A stretch of DNA of 64,000 bases from Xenorhabdus beddingii (GCF_002127545.1 NZ_MUBK01000022.1:21426-85425), one strand, 5' to 3'; shown: positions 28,370 through 41,503, numbered from the stretch's first letter. Made by a program: numbers and translations. Notes: generated by a model not told the origin, from the letters alone.

Positions 28370-29290
28370 TCAGTTCTTATTACAAGTCTTGTTACACATA
28401 GGGAAGCCAAGTGCCTCGCGGGAGGCATAATAAGCCTCAGCAACTGCTTTGGTCAGGGTACGGATACGCAGGATATAGCGCTGACGTTCAGTCACGGAAA
28501 TGGCTTTGCGGGCATCCAGCAAGTTGAAGGTATGACCCGCTTTCAGAATGCGCTCATACGCTGGCAGTGGCAGCGGGGTTTCCAGCGCCAGTAATTCCTG
28601 TGCTTCTTTTTCGTATTGTTCAAAGCAGGTAAACAGGAAATCGACATCAGCGTGTTCGAAGTTGTAAGTTGACTGCTCAACCTCGTTTTGATGGTAAATG
28701 TCGCCATAAGTGGTTTTACCCAGCGGGCCATCGCTCCATACCAGATCGTAAACGCTGTCTACGCCCTGAATGTACATCGCCAGACGTTCCAGACCGTAAG
28801 TAATCTCGCCCGTCACGGGTTTACACTCAAGCCCCCCCACCTGCTGGAAGTAAGTAAACTGTGTCACTTCCATGCCGTTCAGCCAGACTTCCCAGCCCAG
28901 ACCCCAGGCACCCAAGGTTGGGTTTTCCCAGTTATCCTCAACAAAACGGATATCGTGAACGGTAGGATCAAGCCCCAACTCTTTCAAAGAACCCAGATAG
29001 AGTTCCTGTATATTTTCCGGAGATGGCTTAATGATGACCTGAAATTGATAGTAGTGCTGGAGCCGGTTAGGGTTTTCGCCATAACGGCCGTCAGTCGGAC
29101 GACGGGAAGGTTGCACATACGCTGCTGCAATAGGCTCTGGCCCCAAAGCACGCAGACAGGTCATAGGATGAGAAGTTCCTGCGCCGACTTCCATATCCAG
29201 TGGTTGGACAATGGTGCAGCCTTGACGCGCCCAATAATCCTGTAGTGTCAGGATGATCCCCTGAAAGGTTTTGGTATCAAACTTTTGCAT
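28370..29290 (-). CDS. glyQ: Glycine-tRNA ligase alpha subunit
   Basis: Encodes 306 residues (E. coli 303) from the ATG at 29290. The in-frame extension to 29380 has no family similarity and is rejected. [20 protein letters not shown] and [18 protein letters not shown] are the canonical class II synthetase start, including the adenylate-binding region. It forms the alpha2-beta2 enzyme with GlyS. The promoter lies in the 194-base divergent spacer shared with tag. Confidence 0.97.
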   Translation of the reverse strand: MQKFDTKTFQGIILTLQDYWARQGCTIVQPLDMEVGAGTSHPMTCLRALGPEPIAAAYVQPSRRPTDGRYGENPNRLQHYYQFQVIIKPSPENIQELYLGSLKELGLDPTVHDIRFVEDNWENPTLGAWGLGWEVWLNGMEVTQFTYFQQVGGLECKPVTGEITYGLERLAMYIQGVDSVYDLVWSDGPLGKTTYGDIYHQNEVEQSTYNFEHADVDFLFTCFEQYEKEAQELLALETPLPLPAYERILKAGHTFNLLDARKAISVTERQRYILRIRTLTKAVAEAYYASREALGFPMCNKTCNKN

Positions 29291-29484
29291 GTTGAATCCG
29301 CACGCGATAGATGTGAATTTAAACGAAAGAGGGCAGTATACCCTTTGACCGTAAGATATACAGCACTGATCTCCTCTCAATTTTGCCGCAGTATCAAAAA
29401 ATCTTATTCAAGCCTCTTTACTTGTATGTTTATACAGCTAATATTGGTGTAATTATTAATCACCACCTGAGGGAAGTTCGATTC

Positions 29485-30048
29485 ATGAACAAGGAAATGG
29501 CTCGCTGTGGTTGGGTGACCCCCGATCCTGATTATCTGGCTTATCACGACAATGAATGGGGCACTCCACTGAAAGATAGCCGAAAACTTTTTGAACTGAT
29601 TTGTCTGGAAGGACAACAGGCGGGTTTATCTTGGTTCACTATCCTGAAAAAGCGGGAAGGTTATAGAAAATATTTCCATCAGTTTGACCCGGTTAAAATA
29701 GCCAAAATGGATGATACCGATGTTGAGCGGCTGATGAAAGAACCGGCCATCGTGCGCAATCGGGCCAAAATCAATGCGATTATCCATAATGCCCGTGCTT
29801 ATCTGCAAATGGCCGGACAAGGTGAAGATTTCAGCGCTTTTATCTGGCATTTCGTGGATCACTCTCCACAGATTAATGACTGGCAAGACTCGTCAGAAGT
29901 TCCTGTTACAACATCAACGTCTGATGCACTTTCAAAAGCGCTGAAGAAACGAGGATTTAAATTTATCGGTAGCACGACCTGCTATGCTTTTATGCAGGCA
30001 GCAGGTCTGGTAAACGATCACCTTGTCAGTTGCCTGTGCCGGAAATAA
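29485..30048 (+). CDS. tag: DNA-3-methyladenine glycosylase I
   Basis: Encodes 187 residues, the E. coli length, from the ATG at 29485 preceded by GAGGGAAG. The start ARCGWV and the YHDNEWG block, the catalytic region QQAGLSWFTILKKRE, and zinc ligands C8, H21, H179 and C183 are in place. It excises 3-methyladenine from alkylated DNA. In E. coli tag also lies in the yhj/yia neighbourhood near dpp, in line with partial conservation of order. Confidence 0.96.
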   Translation: MNKEMARCGWVTPDPDYLAYHDNEWGTPLKDSRKLFELICLEGQQAGLSWFTILKKREGYRKYFHQFDPVKIAKMDDTDVERLMKEPAIVRNRAKINAIIHNARAYLQMAGQGEDFSAFIWHFVDHSPQINDWQDSSEVPVTTSTSDALSKALKKRGFKFIGSTTCYAFMQAAGLVNDHLVSCLCRK

Positions 30049-30174
30049 AGTTTTTATCTCAGAAATCAGTTTTTATTTTGCAACTCAGTGAATCCCCATT
30101 ATTCCCATTGCGCCCCAGTAGGGGTGCGGGGTATGGTGTATTCCTCTCATACAAAAACAGACGCAAACATCGTT

Positions 30175-31431
30175 ATGAAATTTTCGCAATTCGGAAACAA
30201 ATTTACGCAAGATTCAGGAATTACCCGTCTGATGAATGATCTGAACCAAGGTCTGAGAACACCTGGTGCGATTATGCTAGGTGGGGGTAATCCAGCCCAT
30301 ATTCCTGAAATGGATGAGTATTTCCAACAAATATTGACTGAAATGGCGTCAAGCGGTCAATTGAGCGAGACGCTATGCAACTATGACGGGCCACAAGGGA
30401 AAAATACCCTGATAACCGCTCTGGCACTGGAGTTACAGGAAAAGCTCGGCTGGGAGATCCATCCACAAAATATTGCCCTGACTAACGGCAGCCAAAGTGC
30501 CTTTTTCTATCTGTTCAACTTATTGGCTGGTCGCTCTGAAGACGGCTCAATGAAGCGTGTTTTGTTTCCTCTTGCGCCAGAGTATATCGGCTATTCTGAT
30601 TCGGGTTTGGATGAAGGGTTATTTGTCGCCAATAAACCGAATATAGAATTGCTACCCAATGGGCAATTCAAATATCACGTTGATTTTGACCACCTCAATA
30701 TTTCTGAAGATATCAACCTGATTTGTGTCTCCCGCCCGACGAACCCAACAGGCAATGTGATCACCGACGAAGAATTACTGCGTTTGGATGGTCTGGCTCA
30801 ACAGCATCAGATCCCTTTGCTGATCGACAATGCCTACGGAGTGCCATTCCCCGGCATTATTTTCAGTGAAGCCACCCCACTGTGGAACCCGAATATCATT
30901 CTGTGCATGAGCCTGTCTAAACTTGGCCTGCCGGGTTCCCGTTGCGGGATTATCATCGCCAATGAAAAAATAATAAGTGCAATCAGCAACATGAATGGCA
31001 TCATCAGTCTGGCTCCGGGAGGTGTCGGGCCGGCTATCGCACTGGAAATGATTAGGCGTAATGATCTGTTCCGACTCTCGCAAAATGTTATTCAGCCGTT
31101 TTATAAGCAACGGGTAGACAACGTGATTAAGATCATTCGTCGCCATATATCGGAAGATCGCTGCCTGATCCATAAACCGGAAGGAGCAATATTCCTTTGG
31201 CTCTGGTTCAAGAACCTGCCAATTACGACGGAAGTGCTTTATCAGCGGCTGAAAAAACGGAAAGTGCTGATGGTGCCGGGTCATTTCTTCTTTCCGGGGC
31301 TGGAACAGCATTGGCCTCATGCCCATCAATGTATGCGCATGAACTATGTCCCTGACATTGAAAAGATCGAAGAAGGCATTCGTATTCTGTCCGAAGAGAT
31401 TGAGATAGCACATAGAGAAGCTGGGCGCTGA
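30175..31431 (+). CDS. avtA: Valine-pyruvate aminotransferase AvtA
   Basis: Encodes 418 residues (E. coli 417) from the ATG at 30175. The earlier in-frame start at 30088 adds a segment with no similarity. Fold-type I aminotransferase features: GGGNPAHIPEM, SRPTNPTGNV, and the PLP-lysine region MSLSKLGLPGSRCGII with Lys in SLSKL. It interconverts valine and pyruvate with 2-oxoisovalerate and alanine. It looks intact and follows tag after 126 bases, possibly with its own promoter. Confidence 0.96.
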   Translation: MKFSQFGNKFTQDSGITRLMNDLNQGLRTPGAIMLGGGNPAHIPEMDEYFQQILTEMASSGQLSETLCNYDGPQGKNTLITALALELQEKLGWEIHPQNIALTNGSQSAFFYLFNLLAGRSEDGSMKRVLFPLAPEYIGYSDSGLDEGLFVANKPNIELLPNGQFKYHVDFDHLNISEDINLICVSRPTNPTGNVITDEELLRLDGLAQQHQIPLLIDNAYGVPFPGIIFSEATPLWNPNIILCMSLSKLGLPGSRCGIIIANEKIISAISNMNGIISLAPGGVGPAIALEMIRRNDLFRLSQNVIQPFYKQRVDNVIKIIRRHISEDRCLIHKPEGAIFLWLWFKNLPITTEVLYQRLKKRKVLMVPGHFFFPGLEQHWPHAHQCMRMNYVPDIEKIEEGIRILSEEIEIAHREAGR

Positions 31432-31460
31432 GTGGTGCGGCAAGCAGCCATCATCACAAT

Positions 31461-31494
31461 AAAAAAAAGCTCCCTCATTTAGGGGGGAGGGAGC
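31461..31494 (-). terminator. Strong intrinsic terminator reading leftward
   Basis: Stem GCTCCCTC / GAGGGAGC with a ten-base loop. The A-run at 31461-31468 becomes an eight-base T-run only on the minus strand, so it ends leftward transcription. It could end the yidE message, which stops 300 bases away at 31795, or a small RNA from the intervening DNA. Confidence 0.85.
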
Positions 31495-31794
31495 AAGATG
31501 ATAACGAGGACTTTTACCTGCGAACAGGACAGTAGTTATTAGAATCCAAAAAGAATTCTTCACACACACGATAGGAAAGGAAAACAATCCCTGTTTATAC
31601 TCCTTCCCTTAACTGAGTCTATTTAACCAGAAAAATACTTATATAATAGCTTGAATAAGCAGGAATTTTTTACTTTAACTTGCCTCTACTATCTCAAATT
31701 AAGGTCAAATTTGGATGATTGGGCTATATTATGTGATCTAAAGCACATTTAATGAATTAAATAAGCCGACTTAATCCGTTGGTATTGATCTGAA
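31495..31794 (-). other. Spacer between avtA and yidE ends, possible small RNA
   Basis: 300 bases with no supported protein gene. It contains a good CRP-like box (31732-31747) to the right and the leftward terminator to the left, an arrangement that would suit a leftward non-coding RNA of 150-230 bases. I could not fix a convincing -35/-10 pair, so no RNA gene is claimed. Confidence 0.35.
31732..31747. promoter_or_regulatory. CRP-like binding site
   Basis: TGTGA-TCTAAA-GCACA matches the CRP consensus TGTGA-N6-TCACA with one mismatch. It lies in the gap downstream of both flanking genes, so it does not serve either of their starts. Confidence 0.45.
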
Positions 31795-33453
31795 TCATAG
31801 CGCCCAGAAAATAACGGCCAAAATCTGGGGAGACATAATCCTCAAAAACATCGCCAGTGGATAAACCGTCGCATACGACAGTGCCGCTGCCCCGCTGGTA
31901 CTATGAATGGCGTTAGCAAAGGCCAGAGCCGGAGGATCCGTCATCGCACCCGCCAACATCCCACACAGGCTAAGATAATTCATTTTGGCAACAAAGCGAG
32001 CCAGCAAACTCACCATCAACAGGGGAACTATCGTGATCAATGCGCCATAGCCTATCCACGCCAACCCTTCTCCATGCACCAGTGTATTAATGAAATTGCC
32101 ACCCGATTTCAGCCCGACAACCGCAAGAAACATGACAATCCCCAATTCACGCAGTGCCAGATTCGCACTGGGTGGCATAAACCAATAAAGTTTACCTATC
32201 GTGCCAATGCGACCCAAAATCAGCGCAATCACCAAAGGGCCACCCGCCAGCCCAAGGCGTAAGGCCGCAGGAAAACCAGGGATAAACAGCGGAATGGAAC
32301 CCAGCAAAATCCCCAACCCGATGCCAATAAAGACGGGGAGCATCTGAACTTGCTGGAGTTTTTGCTGTGAGTTACCCAACAGCTTTGTGACAGCTTCTAC
32401 GGATTCAGGACGCCCAACAATATTCAGGATATCACCAAACTGTAAGCCGGCATTATTACTGGCAACCAGTTCAATTCCGGCACGATTGAGCCGCGTAACG
32501 ACAACATCGTATTTCTGTTTTAGGTTGAGCGACCCAATTCGCTGGCTCAGTACCTCATCATTGGTCACCACCACTCTGACCGATTGAAGAATACTGTTTG
32601 AAGTGGACAACGAGACATCAACTTCCTCCCCAATCACCAACCGGACTTGGTTCAATGCTTCCCGTTGCCCCACCAGATAAAGCAAATCTCCATTCTGGAT
32701 CACGGTAGTTGGCTGGGGCACCATCAATAATTCAGCTCGTTTCAAACGGGAGCACACAACTTCATCACCGTTTAGCAAGGGAATATCCTGCATCATTAAC
32801 CCATGCAAATTCGGATTACGCACCGCAATATTCATTGTCTGGAGCATTTCCCGATGATGATGGTTTTGGCTATCAAATGCCTTGGCTTCCCGTTCAACAC
32901 TCACTCTGAAAAGAAGGCGCACCAGCCACATGACCAACAAAATACCGCAAATCCCCATGGGGTAAGCCATGGCGTATCCCATGCCCATTTGACTGACAAG
33001 TGCAGATTCCGAACCCAGATCCATCAGAATTTGCTGACCCGCGCCCAGCGATGGCGTATTTGTCACTGCGCCGGAAAATATGCCCAAAATAATCGGTAAG
33101 GGAACATCAAACAATTTATGAATAATCGCCGCGACCAAGCCGCCAATAATGATAATCAGTACCGCAAAACCATTTAATTTAAGGCCAGAAACCCGTAGGG
33201 AAGAAAAGAACCCAGGCCCGACTTGGATGCCAATAGTATAAACAAATAGAATTAAGCCAAATTCCTGAATAAAATGCAGCATGTCATTACTGAGAGACAG
33301 CGAATAGGTCTGGGCGAAATGGCCGACAATAATGCCGCCAAACAAAACACCCCCAATCCCAAGACCAATACCATATATTCGCCAGTTACCTATCCACAAC
33401 CCCAATGTGGCAGCCAGTGCCAACAAGCTCATTGTCAGTGCAATATCACTCAT
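31795..33453 (-). CDS. yidE: AspT/YidE/YbjL-type putative transporter YidE
   Basis: Encodes 552 residues (E. coli 553). Two groups of about five membrane helices (residues 1-190 and 375-552) flank two TrkA-C (RCK_C) domains at about 205-285 and 290-370 ([32 protein letters not shown]). This is the AspT-antiporter architecture. Substrate unknown. In E. coli yidE precedes ibpBA, which are not found here. GGAAG is placed before the ATG. Confidence 0.94.
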   Translation of the reverse strand: MSDIALTMSLLALAATLGLWIGNWRIYGIGLGIGGVLFGGIIVGHFAQTYSLSLSNDMLHFIQEFGLILFVYTIGIQVGPGFFSSLRVSGLKLNGFAVLIIIIGGLVAAIIHKLFDVPLPIILGIFSGAVTNTPSLGAGQQILMDLGSESALVSQMGMGYAMAYPMGICGILLVMWLVRLLFRVSVEREAKAFDSQNHHHREMLQTMNIAVRNPNLHGLMMQDIPLLNGDEVVCSRLKRAELLMVPQPTTVIQNGDLLYLVGQREALNQVRLVIGEEVDVSLSTSNSILQSVRVVVTNDEVLSQRIGSLNLKQKYDVVVTRLNRAGIELVASNNAGLQFGDILNIVGRPESVEAVTKLLGNSQQKLQQVQMLPVFIGIGLGILLGSIPLFIPGFPAALRLGLAGGPLVIALILGRIGTIGKLYWFMPPSANLALRELGIVMFLAVVGLKSGGNFINTLVHGEGLAWIGYGALITIVPLLMVSLLARFVAKMNYLSLCGMLAGAMTDPPALAFANAIHSTSGAAALSYATVYPLAMFLRIMSPQILAVIFWAL

Positions 33454-33872
33454 GACCCGCTTCCTTTAATAAAGTTAACAAGTTGGGAGATTGTCTTTTT
33501 TCCCCCTATATGCTTCATAAATACCAACATCCCCCATGAAATGTTGGCATGAATTAGCAATAAGATATGTGTCTTAAACCACATATTGCGCGCTTTTCCC
33601 ATTTTTATGGGTCGCATTTTATTCAGGGCAATTTTTTATTTTCCAATGGAAAATTTACACTTCACGATTTAATAAACATTAGGTTGAATGCTCTTTTTAT
33701 TATTTAATTTAACGATGAATGCTATAGCAAACTGGATATTACCTGACTATAGTAAATAGTATTAGGAGGTAAACAGTATTCAAGGTTTATCTTCATGCTT
33801 TGGAAAGAGTGGCGTTAAAGAGCAAATAATATCTGAACATTGGCAAATTAACTCATTGAGATCATGGAAACG
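33454..33872 (+). other. Divergent spacer yidE-yidQ without ibpAB
   Basis: About 410 AT-rich bases. In E. coli the small heat-shock genes ibpB and ibpA occupy this place. I find no reading frame with an alpha-crystallin signature and no clear remnant. The only structure is a hairpin, CCAACAT / ATGTTGG, at 33524-33547. Confidence 0.55.
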
Positions 33873-34244
33873 ATGAAAAACCGTAAGATGCTTCCACTAT
33901 TATGCACTACCTTGGGATTGTTACTTATCACAGGCTGCTCAAGCATTATGACACATAGCGGCCCCAACCAAGGTTATTATTCTGGAGCAAAGGCCAATAT
34001 TGACATGTTAAAGGATGACGAAACCGGATGGCTCATGAAACCCCTGCTTGCCATTGATCTTCCATTTTCTGCTTTTCTGGATACATTTCTAATTCCCTAT
34101 GATTATGCCCGTTCCGGTCAAAATAAAGCGGAGCAATCGCCTAAGCACCGTATTGAACAACTGGAGCAAAGCCCTGCCTCCACACGGCCAGAACCAGAAT
34201 CAGAACCAGAATCAGAACCAAAAATTGTGAGAAATAGCGACTGA
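33873..34244 (+). CDS. yidQ: YidQ/YceK-type outer-membrane lipoprotein
   Basis: Encodes 123 residues from the ATG at 33873 (an ATG three codons earlier is possible). Signal peptide with lipobox LLLITGCSS, so the cysteine would be acylated. DDETGWLMKPLLAIDLPFSA and FLDTFLIPYDYARS match YidQ and YceK lipoproteins of unknown role. The C-terminus is a low-complexity PEPESEPESEP run coded by 12-bp repeats. It is convergent with yidR, with only three bases between the stops. Confidence 0.88.
   Translation: MKNRKMLPLLCTTLGLLLITGCSSIMTHSGPNQGYYSGAKANIDMLKDDETGWLMKPLLAIDLPFSAFLDTFLIPYDYARSGQNKAEQSPKHRIEQLEQSPASTRPEPESEPESEPKIVRNSD
34189..34220 (+). repeat. 12-bp tandem repeats in the yidQ 3' end
   Basis: CAGAACCAGAAT twice in full (34189-34200, 34201-34212) and a partial third copy. 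They stay in frame and code P-E-P-E-S-E units, so the length of the acidic tail may vary between strains. Confidence 0.85.
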
Positions 34245-34247
34245 CGG

Positions 34248-35543
34248 TTAGGTTCTATTAATCCCAGTTTCAACCACAAATATTTGCCGATAGCCATTGA
34301 TATCACGCATAAAAGCAATATGGCGATCATCCGGTGATATCACTATCGCATCTGCGCAAGGCGCGTCATCGGTACGTTCCGTCAAACGCTGCATTTCTCC
34401 ATTCTGGCTATCGCAAAGCATGACACTATTGTCACAAACACAGGCAATAAACCGGCCACGGCTATCCCAGCTAAATGCAGATTGTATGCTGCTATTGCTG
34501 TGGGTTATCTGCCTTGGTTCCCCCCCATTGGGTGAGATATGCCAGAGCTGGATAATTCCTGTTTCATCTTTCATCAGAAAACAGATTTTGCTGCCATCCG
34601 GTGATGACCTCAACCAATGGCGGGGCATATTCACTACGCCCGGCCAGCGTTTATCATGGGTAAAGGTCAAACGCCGCTGCTTCACTCCCGCAGGTGGTGC
34701 GGGCAATGTTGTTTCTGTTCCCGCCAGAGGTTGATTACCCGCAATCGCGTAATCACCGTCGTTTTCAGGTAAATCAACAAGATAGATTTCCGCTATTTTT
34801 TCACCATTCTCAGCACGAGTATCGCCAATAAAAGCCAGTGCCCAGCGCTGATACAGACCATTATCTTTAAGATACCCCTGCCGCCCAATCCAACCCTCTT
34901 CATAAGCCCGGTCGATATCATCACTTCCGGGACGTGGATGCACGGTAGTCTGGCTGACAACAACGGAAAAATAGTTGCCGTCATATTCTCTCGGATGTTT
35001 TTTCGCTGACATAGTGGCTCTTAACGGAACGGCCACCGCAACATTACGTAAATCAAGAGCAGGGTCTAACTCATTCATCACATGATCGTTATAAGTGAAA
35101 CTTAAACGACTGCCGTCAGGACTGAAAACGTGAACATGAGTCCCACCACGCAAAGCACCCGCAGTATAAGGAGGGGTAATGTCCAGCGCATCAATGTTAA
35201 CTGCCACGTTGGGCAAGGTATCAGAGACAATCACGCCACGGCGATGGTGAAAGTCATACTGCCATTGTGCATCCGGTTTTTCCGGGCCATGAATGAAAGC
35301 ATAACGAGTCGGTTCCTGAGGACTGACCGTCACTACACCGACATGGGCACCCTCCTGTGCCTGATAGATAATTTCAGTTTGTCCGTGATCAACATGAATT
35401 TTTTCTATCGTTAAGCCTGTAAAAGAGGCACCACCGGGACGAACATCGTATACCAGCCACTGGCTGTCAGGAGTCCAGATATTTATATTAGTTATCTGAT
35501 GGCTACGGCTGTCGAATGTAATTTGACGTTGCTTAAAGACCAT
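34248..35543 (-). CDS. yidR: YidR, TolB-like beta-propeller protein (DUF3748)
   Basis: Encodes 431 residues. Several WD/TolB-like repeats can be read: ISPDDRHIAFMRDINGYRQI, SWDSRGRFIACVCDNSV, SSPDGSKICFLMKDETG and FSPDGSRLSFTYNDHV, each with S-P-D-G and aromatic strands, so a beta-propeller is likely. No signal peptide is visible. The E. coli counterpart lies next to yidQ in the same convergent order. Function unknown. Confidence 0.88.
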   Translation of the reverse strand: MVFKQRQITFDSRSHQITNINIWTPDSQWLVYDVRPGGASFTGLTIEKIHVDHGQTEIIYQAQEGAHVGVVTVSPQEPTRYAFIHGPEKPDAQWQYDFHHRRGVIVSDTLPNVAVNIDALDITPPYTAGALRGGTHVHVFSPDGSRLSFTYNDHVMNELDPALDLRNVAVAVPLRATMSAKKHPREYDGNYFSVVVSQTTVHPRPGSDDIDRAYEEGWIGRQGYLKDNGLYQRWALAFIGDTRAENGEKIAEIYLVDLPENDGDYAIAGNQPLAGTETTLPAPPAGVKQRRLTFTHDKRWPGVVNMPRHWLRSSPDGSKICFLMKDETGIIQLWHISPNGGEPRQITHSNSSIQSAFSWDSRGRFIACVCDNSVMLCDSQNGEMQRLTERTDDAPCADAIVISPDDRHIAFMRDINGYRQIFVVETGINRT

Positions 35544-35676
35544 TTCCCTACCTTATTTTGCGAGGTTTCGGATAATAAAAACTAATTTTATTCACCGTTG
35601 AGTAAAAAATTTCAGTCGAGTCGTTATTATTTCAACAGTACTCTTTACTTCTACGTTATTCCATTTGATTAAATTT

Positions 35677-36294
35677 ATGCTACTCAGTGTCCTTTATATC
35701 ATTGGTATTACGGCTGAAGCCATGACAGGCGCATTAGCCGCAGGTCGTCGAAAAATGGATGTGTTCGGCGTTATTATTATTGCTTCCGTGACGGCCATTG
35801 GTGGTGGTACCGTCCGTGATATCATTCTGGGTCATTACCCCCTCGGCTGGGTAAAAAATCCAGAATATATCGTAACCGTTGCTTGTGCTGCTGTGGTGAC
35901 TATCTGGGTTGCTCCCATGATGAAACACCTGCGCCGTTTATTTCTTATTCTCGATGCGATTGGTTTAATCGTCTTCTCCATCATTGGTGCGCAAATCGCG
36001 TTGGAGATGCACTACAGCCCAATCATCGCCGCCATTGCCGCTGTCATTACCGGTGTTTTTGGCGGTGTACTGCGCGATATGTTTTGCAATACCATTCCGT
36101 TAGTCTTTCAAAAAGAGATTTATGCCGGTGTCTCCTTTGCTGCCGCCTGGCTTTATATCGGTTTATTGCATACTCCACTGCATCCGAATGGCGTGATCCT
36201 GATTACGCTGATTGCCGGACTGACCGCCCGGTTAATTGCTATCCGTTATCGTCTGGGTTTACCTATCTTCAATTACGATGGCACGGACCATTAA
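35677..36294 (+). CDS. yicG: YicG, UPF0126 (TRIC-like) inner-membrane protein
   Basis: Encodes 205 residues, the E. coli length, from the ATG at 35677; a TTG four codons earlier is ignored. Six to seven membrane helices and two inverted repeats, each with a GG-x-x-RD motif ([17 protein letters not shown] and [20 protein letters not shown]), typical of the UPF0126 family that is related to trimeric cation channels. A transport role is assumed. It is convergent with ligB. Confidence 0.93.
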   Translation: MLLSVLYIIGITAEAMTGALAAGRRKMDVFGVIIIASVTAIGGGTVRDIILGHYPLGWVKNPEYIVTVACAAVVTIWVAPMMKHLRRLFLILDAIGLIVFSIIGAQIALEMHYSPIIAAIAAVITGVFGGVLRDMFCNTIPLVFQKEIYAGVSFAAAWLYIGLLHTPLHPNGVILITLIAGLTARLIAIRYRLGLPIFNYDGTDH

Positions 36295-36328
36295 CATTAT
36301 CATAGATATTTGGGGCTGCCCCTTGCCC

Positions 36329-38275
<1,947 letters not shown>

Positions 38276-38279
38276 TTAA

Positions 38280-39035
<756 letters not shown>

Positions 39036-39089
39036 ACCAAGTTTCAGTATTATGCCCAGTCATTTATTTATCTGTGGAGTAGCACACAT

Positions 39090-39365
39090 ATGGCACGCGT
39101 AACTGTTCAAGACGCAGTAGAAAAAATTGGTAACCGTTTTGACCTGGTGTTGGTCGCTGCTCGCCGAGCACGCCAATTACAATCAGGCGGCAAAGATCCT
39201 CTCGTTCCAGAAGAAAACGATAAGATGACTGTTATCGCTCTGCGTGAAATCGAACAAGGCCTCATCAACAATAAGATCCTTGATGTCCGTGAACGTCAGG
39301 AACAGCAAGAACAAGACGCCGCAGAAATCAAAGCTGTTTCTGCCATCGCTGAAGGTCGTCGTTAA
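39090..39365 (+). CDS. rpoZ: RNA polymerase omega subunit
   Basis: Encodes 91 residues, as in E. coli. [20 protein letters not shown] then [20 protein letters not shown] is nearly identical to the known protein. Omega helps assembly of RNA polymerase and forms ppGpp site 1 with beta-prime, which fits its place just before spoT. It starts 54 bases after gmk and spoT follows after 18 bases. Confidence 0.98.
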   Translation: MARVTVQDAVEKIGNRFDLVLVAARRARQLQSGGKDPLVPEENDKMTVIALREIEQGLINNKILDVRERQEQQEQDAAEIKAVSAIAEGRR

Positions 39366-39383
39366 TTTTACGGTAGGTCTGCC

Positions 39384-41498
39384 TTGTACCTGTTTGAAAG
39401 CCTGAATCAGCTAGTTCTGAAATATTTGCCTGAAGATCAAATCGATCTGCTAAAACAGGCCTATGTTGTTGCACGGGATGCCCACGAAGGGCAGACCCGT
39501 TCCAGCGGTGAGCCATACATTACTCATCCTGTTGCCGTTTCCTGTATTCTGGCCGAAATGCGCCTTGACCATGAAACACTCATGGCCGCACTTCTGCATG
39601 ATGTCATTGAAGATACTCCAGCGACGTTTCAGGATATAGAACAGTTATTTGGCACGGTGGTCGCCGGATTGGTGGAAGGCGTATCCAAGCTGGATAAGCT
39701 GAACTTTCGTGACAAAAAGGAAGCACAGGCCGAAAACTTCCGCAAAATGATCATGGCAATGGTGCAGGATATCCGCGTCATTTTGATCAAACTGGCAGAC
39801 CGTACACACAATATGCGAACCCTTGGCTCCCTGCGCCCCGATAAGCGGCGGCGCATTGCCAGGGAAACGCTGGAAATTTATAGCCCGCTGGCTCACCGTC
39901 TGGGTATTCATCACCTGAAAACAGAGCTGGAAGAGCTTGGGTTTGAAGCCCTGTATCCTAACCGTTACCGCGTGATTAAAGAGGTTGTTAAGGCCGCCCG
40001 TGGTAATCGCAAGGAGATGATCCAAAAAATCCTGTCGGAAATCGAAGGAAGGCTCACGGATGCTGGCATTGAATGTACTGTCAGTGGCCGCGAGAAACAT
40101 CTCTACTCTATCTATCGCAAGATGCACCTGAAAGAACAGCGTTTCCATTCCATCATGGACATTTACGCTTTTCGTGTCATCGTCAATAATCTTGATACCT
40201 GCTACCGCGTACTGGGGCAAATGCACAGTTTATATAAACCGCGTCCCGGCAGGGTCAAAGATTATATTGCGATACCCAAGGCCAACGGCTACCAATCCCT
40301 GCATACTTCGCTTATTGGCCCTCATGGGGTACCGGTTGAAGTTCAGATCCGTACTGAAGATATGGATCAAATGGCGGAGATGGGGGTTGCCGCACACTGG
40401 GCTTATAAAGAGCAGGGAGAATCCGGTACGACCGCGCAAGTTCGTGCTCAACGCTGGATGCAAAGCCTGTTAGAGCTTCAGCAAAGCGCCGGCAGCTCTT
40501 TTGAATTTATTGAAAGCGTCAAATCTGATTTGTTCCCTGATGAGATTTACGTTTTTACCCCTGAAGGCCGCATTGTCGAGTTACCTGCCAGCGCGACTCC
40601 TGTCGATTTTGCCTATGCCGTCCATACGGATATCGGCCATGCCTGCGTCGGTGCACGAGTTGATCGCCTGCCGTATCCCCTTTCACAGACTCTCAGCAGT
40701 GGGCAAACCGTCGAAATCATCACAGCACCGGGCGCACGCCCTAACGCTGCGTGGCTGAACTTTGTAGTCAGCTCCAAGGCACGAGCCAAAATCCGCCAGC
40801 TACTGAAAAACCTGAAACGGGATGATTCCATTGGGCTGGGGCGCCGTCTGCTCAATCATGCACTGGGGAATGGAACGAAAATCACCGATATCCCACAGCA
40901 AAATATCAACAAAGAGCTGGCAAGAATGAAGCTCACTACTTTGGATGATTTACTGGCGGAGATCGGGTTAGGCAATGCCATGAGTGTGGTTGTCGCCCGT
41001 AATTTATTATTGGGCACTTCGGAGAAAGAACCAAACAATAGCAACAATACCGCCCGTAAATTACCTATCAAGGGCGCTGATGGCATTCTGATTACCTTTG
41101 CCAAATGTTGTCGCCCAATCCCCGGTGACCCGGTTATTGCACACATCAGTCCGGGAAAAGGTTTAGTTATCCATCACGAATCCTGCCGCAATATCCGTGG
41201 ATATCAGAAAGAACCGGAAAAATTCATGCATGTGGAGTGGGATAAAGATATCAATAGCGATTTTATTGCCGAAATTAAAGTTGATATGTTTAACCATCAG
41301 GGCGCTCTGGCAAATCTGACCGCCGCCATCAATGATGCGAACTCCAACATTCAAAGCATGAATACGGAGGAAAAAGATGGCCGCGTTTATTGTGCTTTCA
41401 TCAGGCTGACGACCAAAGACCGCATTCAGTTGGCGAATATCATGCGTAAAATACGAGTCATGCCAGACGTGATGCGCGTCAGCCGTAACCGAAACTAA
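39384..41498 (+). CDS. spoT: Bifunctional (p)ppGpp hydrolase and weak synthetase SpoT
   Basis: Encodes 704 residues (E. coli 702) and starts at TTG, as does E. coli spoT. Domain order: HD hydrolase (residues 45-150, HDVIEDT and DRTHNMRTL), RelA/SpoT synthetase (about 235-350, YAFRVIV and KPRPGRVKDYIAIPKANGYQ), TGS (about 385-445, DEIYVFTPEGRIVELP), a conserved-cysteine region (AKCCRPIPGDP) and a C-terminal ACT (EIKVDMFNHQGALANLTAAI). It balances the stringent-response alarmone. All regions are intact. Confidence 0.98.
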   Translation: MYLFESLNQLVLKYLPEDQIDLLKQAYVVARDAHEGQTRSSGEPYITHPVAVSCILAEMRLDHETLMAALLHDVIEDTPATFQDIEQLFGTVVAGLVEGVSKLDKLNFRDKKEAQAENFRKMIMAMVQDIRVILIKLADRTHNMRTLGSLRPDKRRRIARETLEIYSPLAHRLGIHHLKTELEELGFEALYPNRYRVIKEVVKAARGNRKEMIQKILSEIEGRLTDAGIECTVSGREKHLYSIYRKMHLKEQRFHSIMDIYAFRVIVNNLDTCYRVLGQMHSLYKPRPGRVKDYIAIPKANGYQSLHTSLIGPHGVPVEVQIRTEDMDQMAEMGVAAHWAYKEQGESGTTAQVRAQRWMQSLLELQQSAGSSFEFIESVKSDLFPDEIYVFTPEGRIVELPASATPVDFAYAVHTDIGHACVGARVDRLPYPLSQTLSSGQTVEIITAPGARPNAAWLNFVVSSKARAKIRQLLKNLKRDDSIGLGRRLLNHALGNGTKITDIPQQNINKELARMKLTTLDDLLAEIGLGNAMSVVVARNLLLGTSEKEPNNSNNTARKLPIKGADGILITFAKCCRPIPGDPVIAHISPGKGLVIHHESCRNIRGYQKEPEKFMHVEWDKDINSDFIAEIKVDMFNHQGALANLTAAINDANSNIQSMNTEEKDGRVYCAFIRLTTKDRIQLANIMRKIRVMPDVMRVSRNRN

Positions 41499-41503
41499 AG
41501 GTT

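Noticed and set aside
30775..31587. 270-codon minus-strand frame opposite avtA
   Set aside because: It starts at TTG with no proper ribosome site, overlaps the terminator, and most of it is antisense of avtA.
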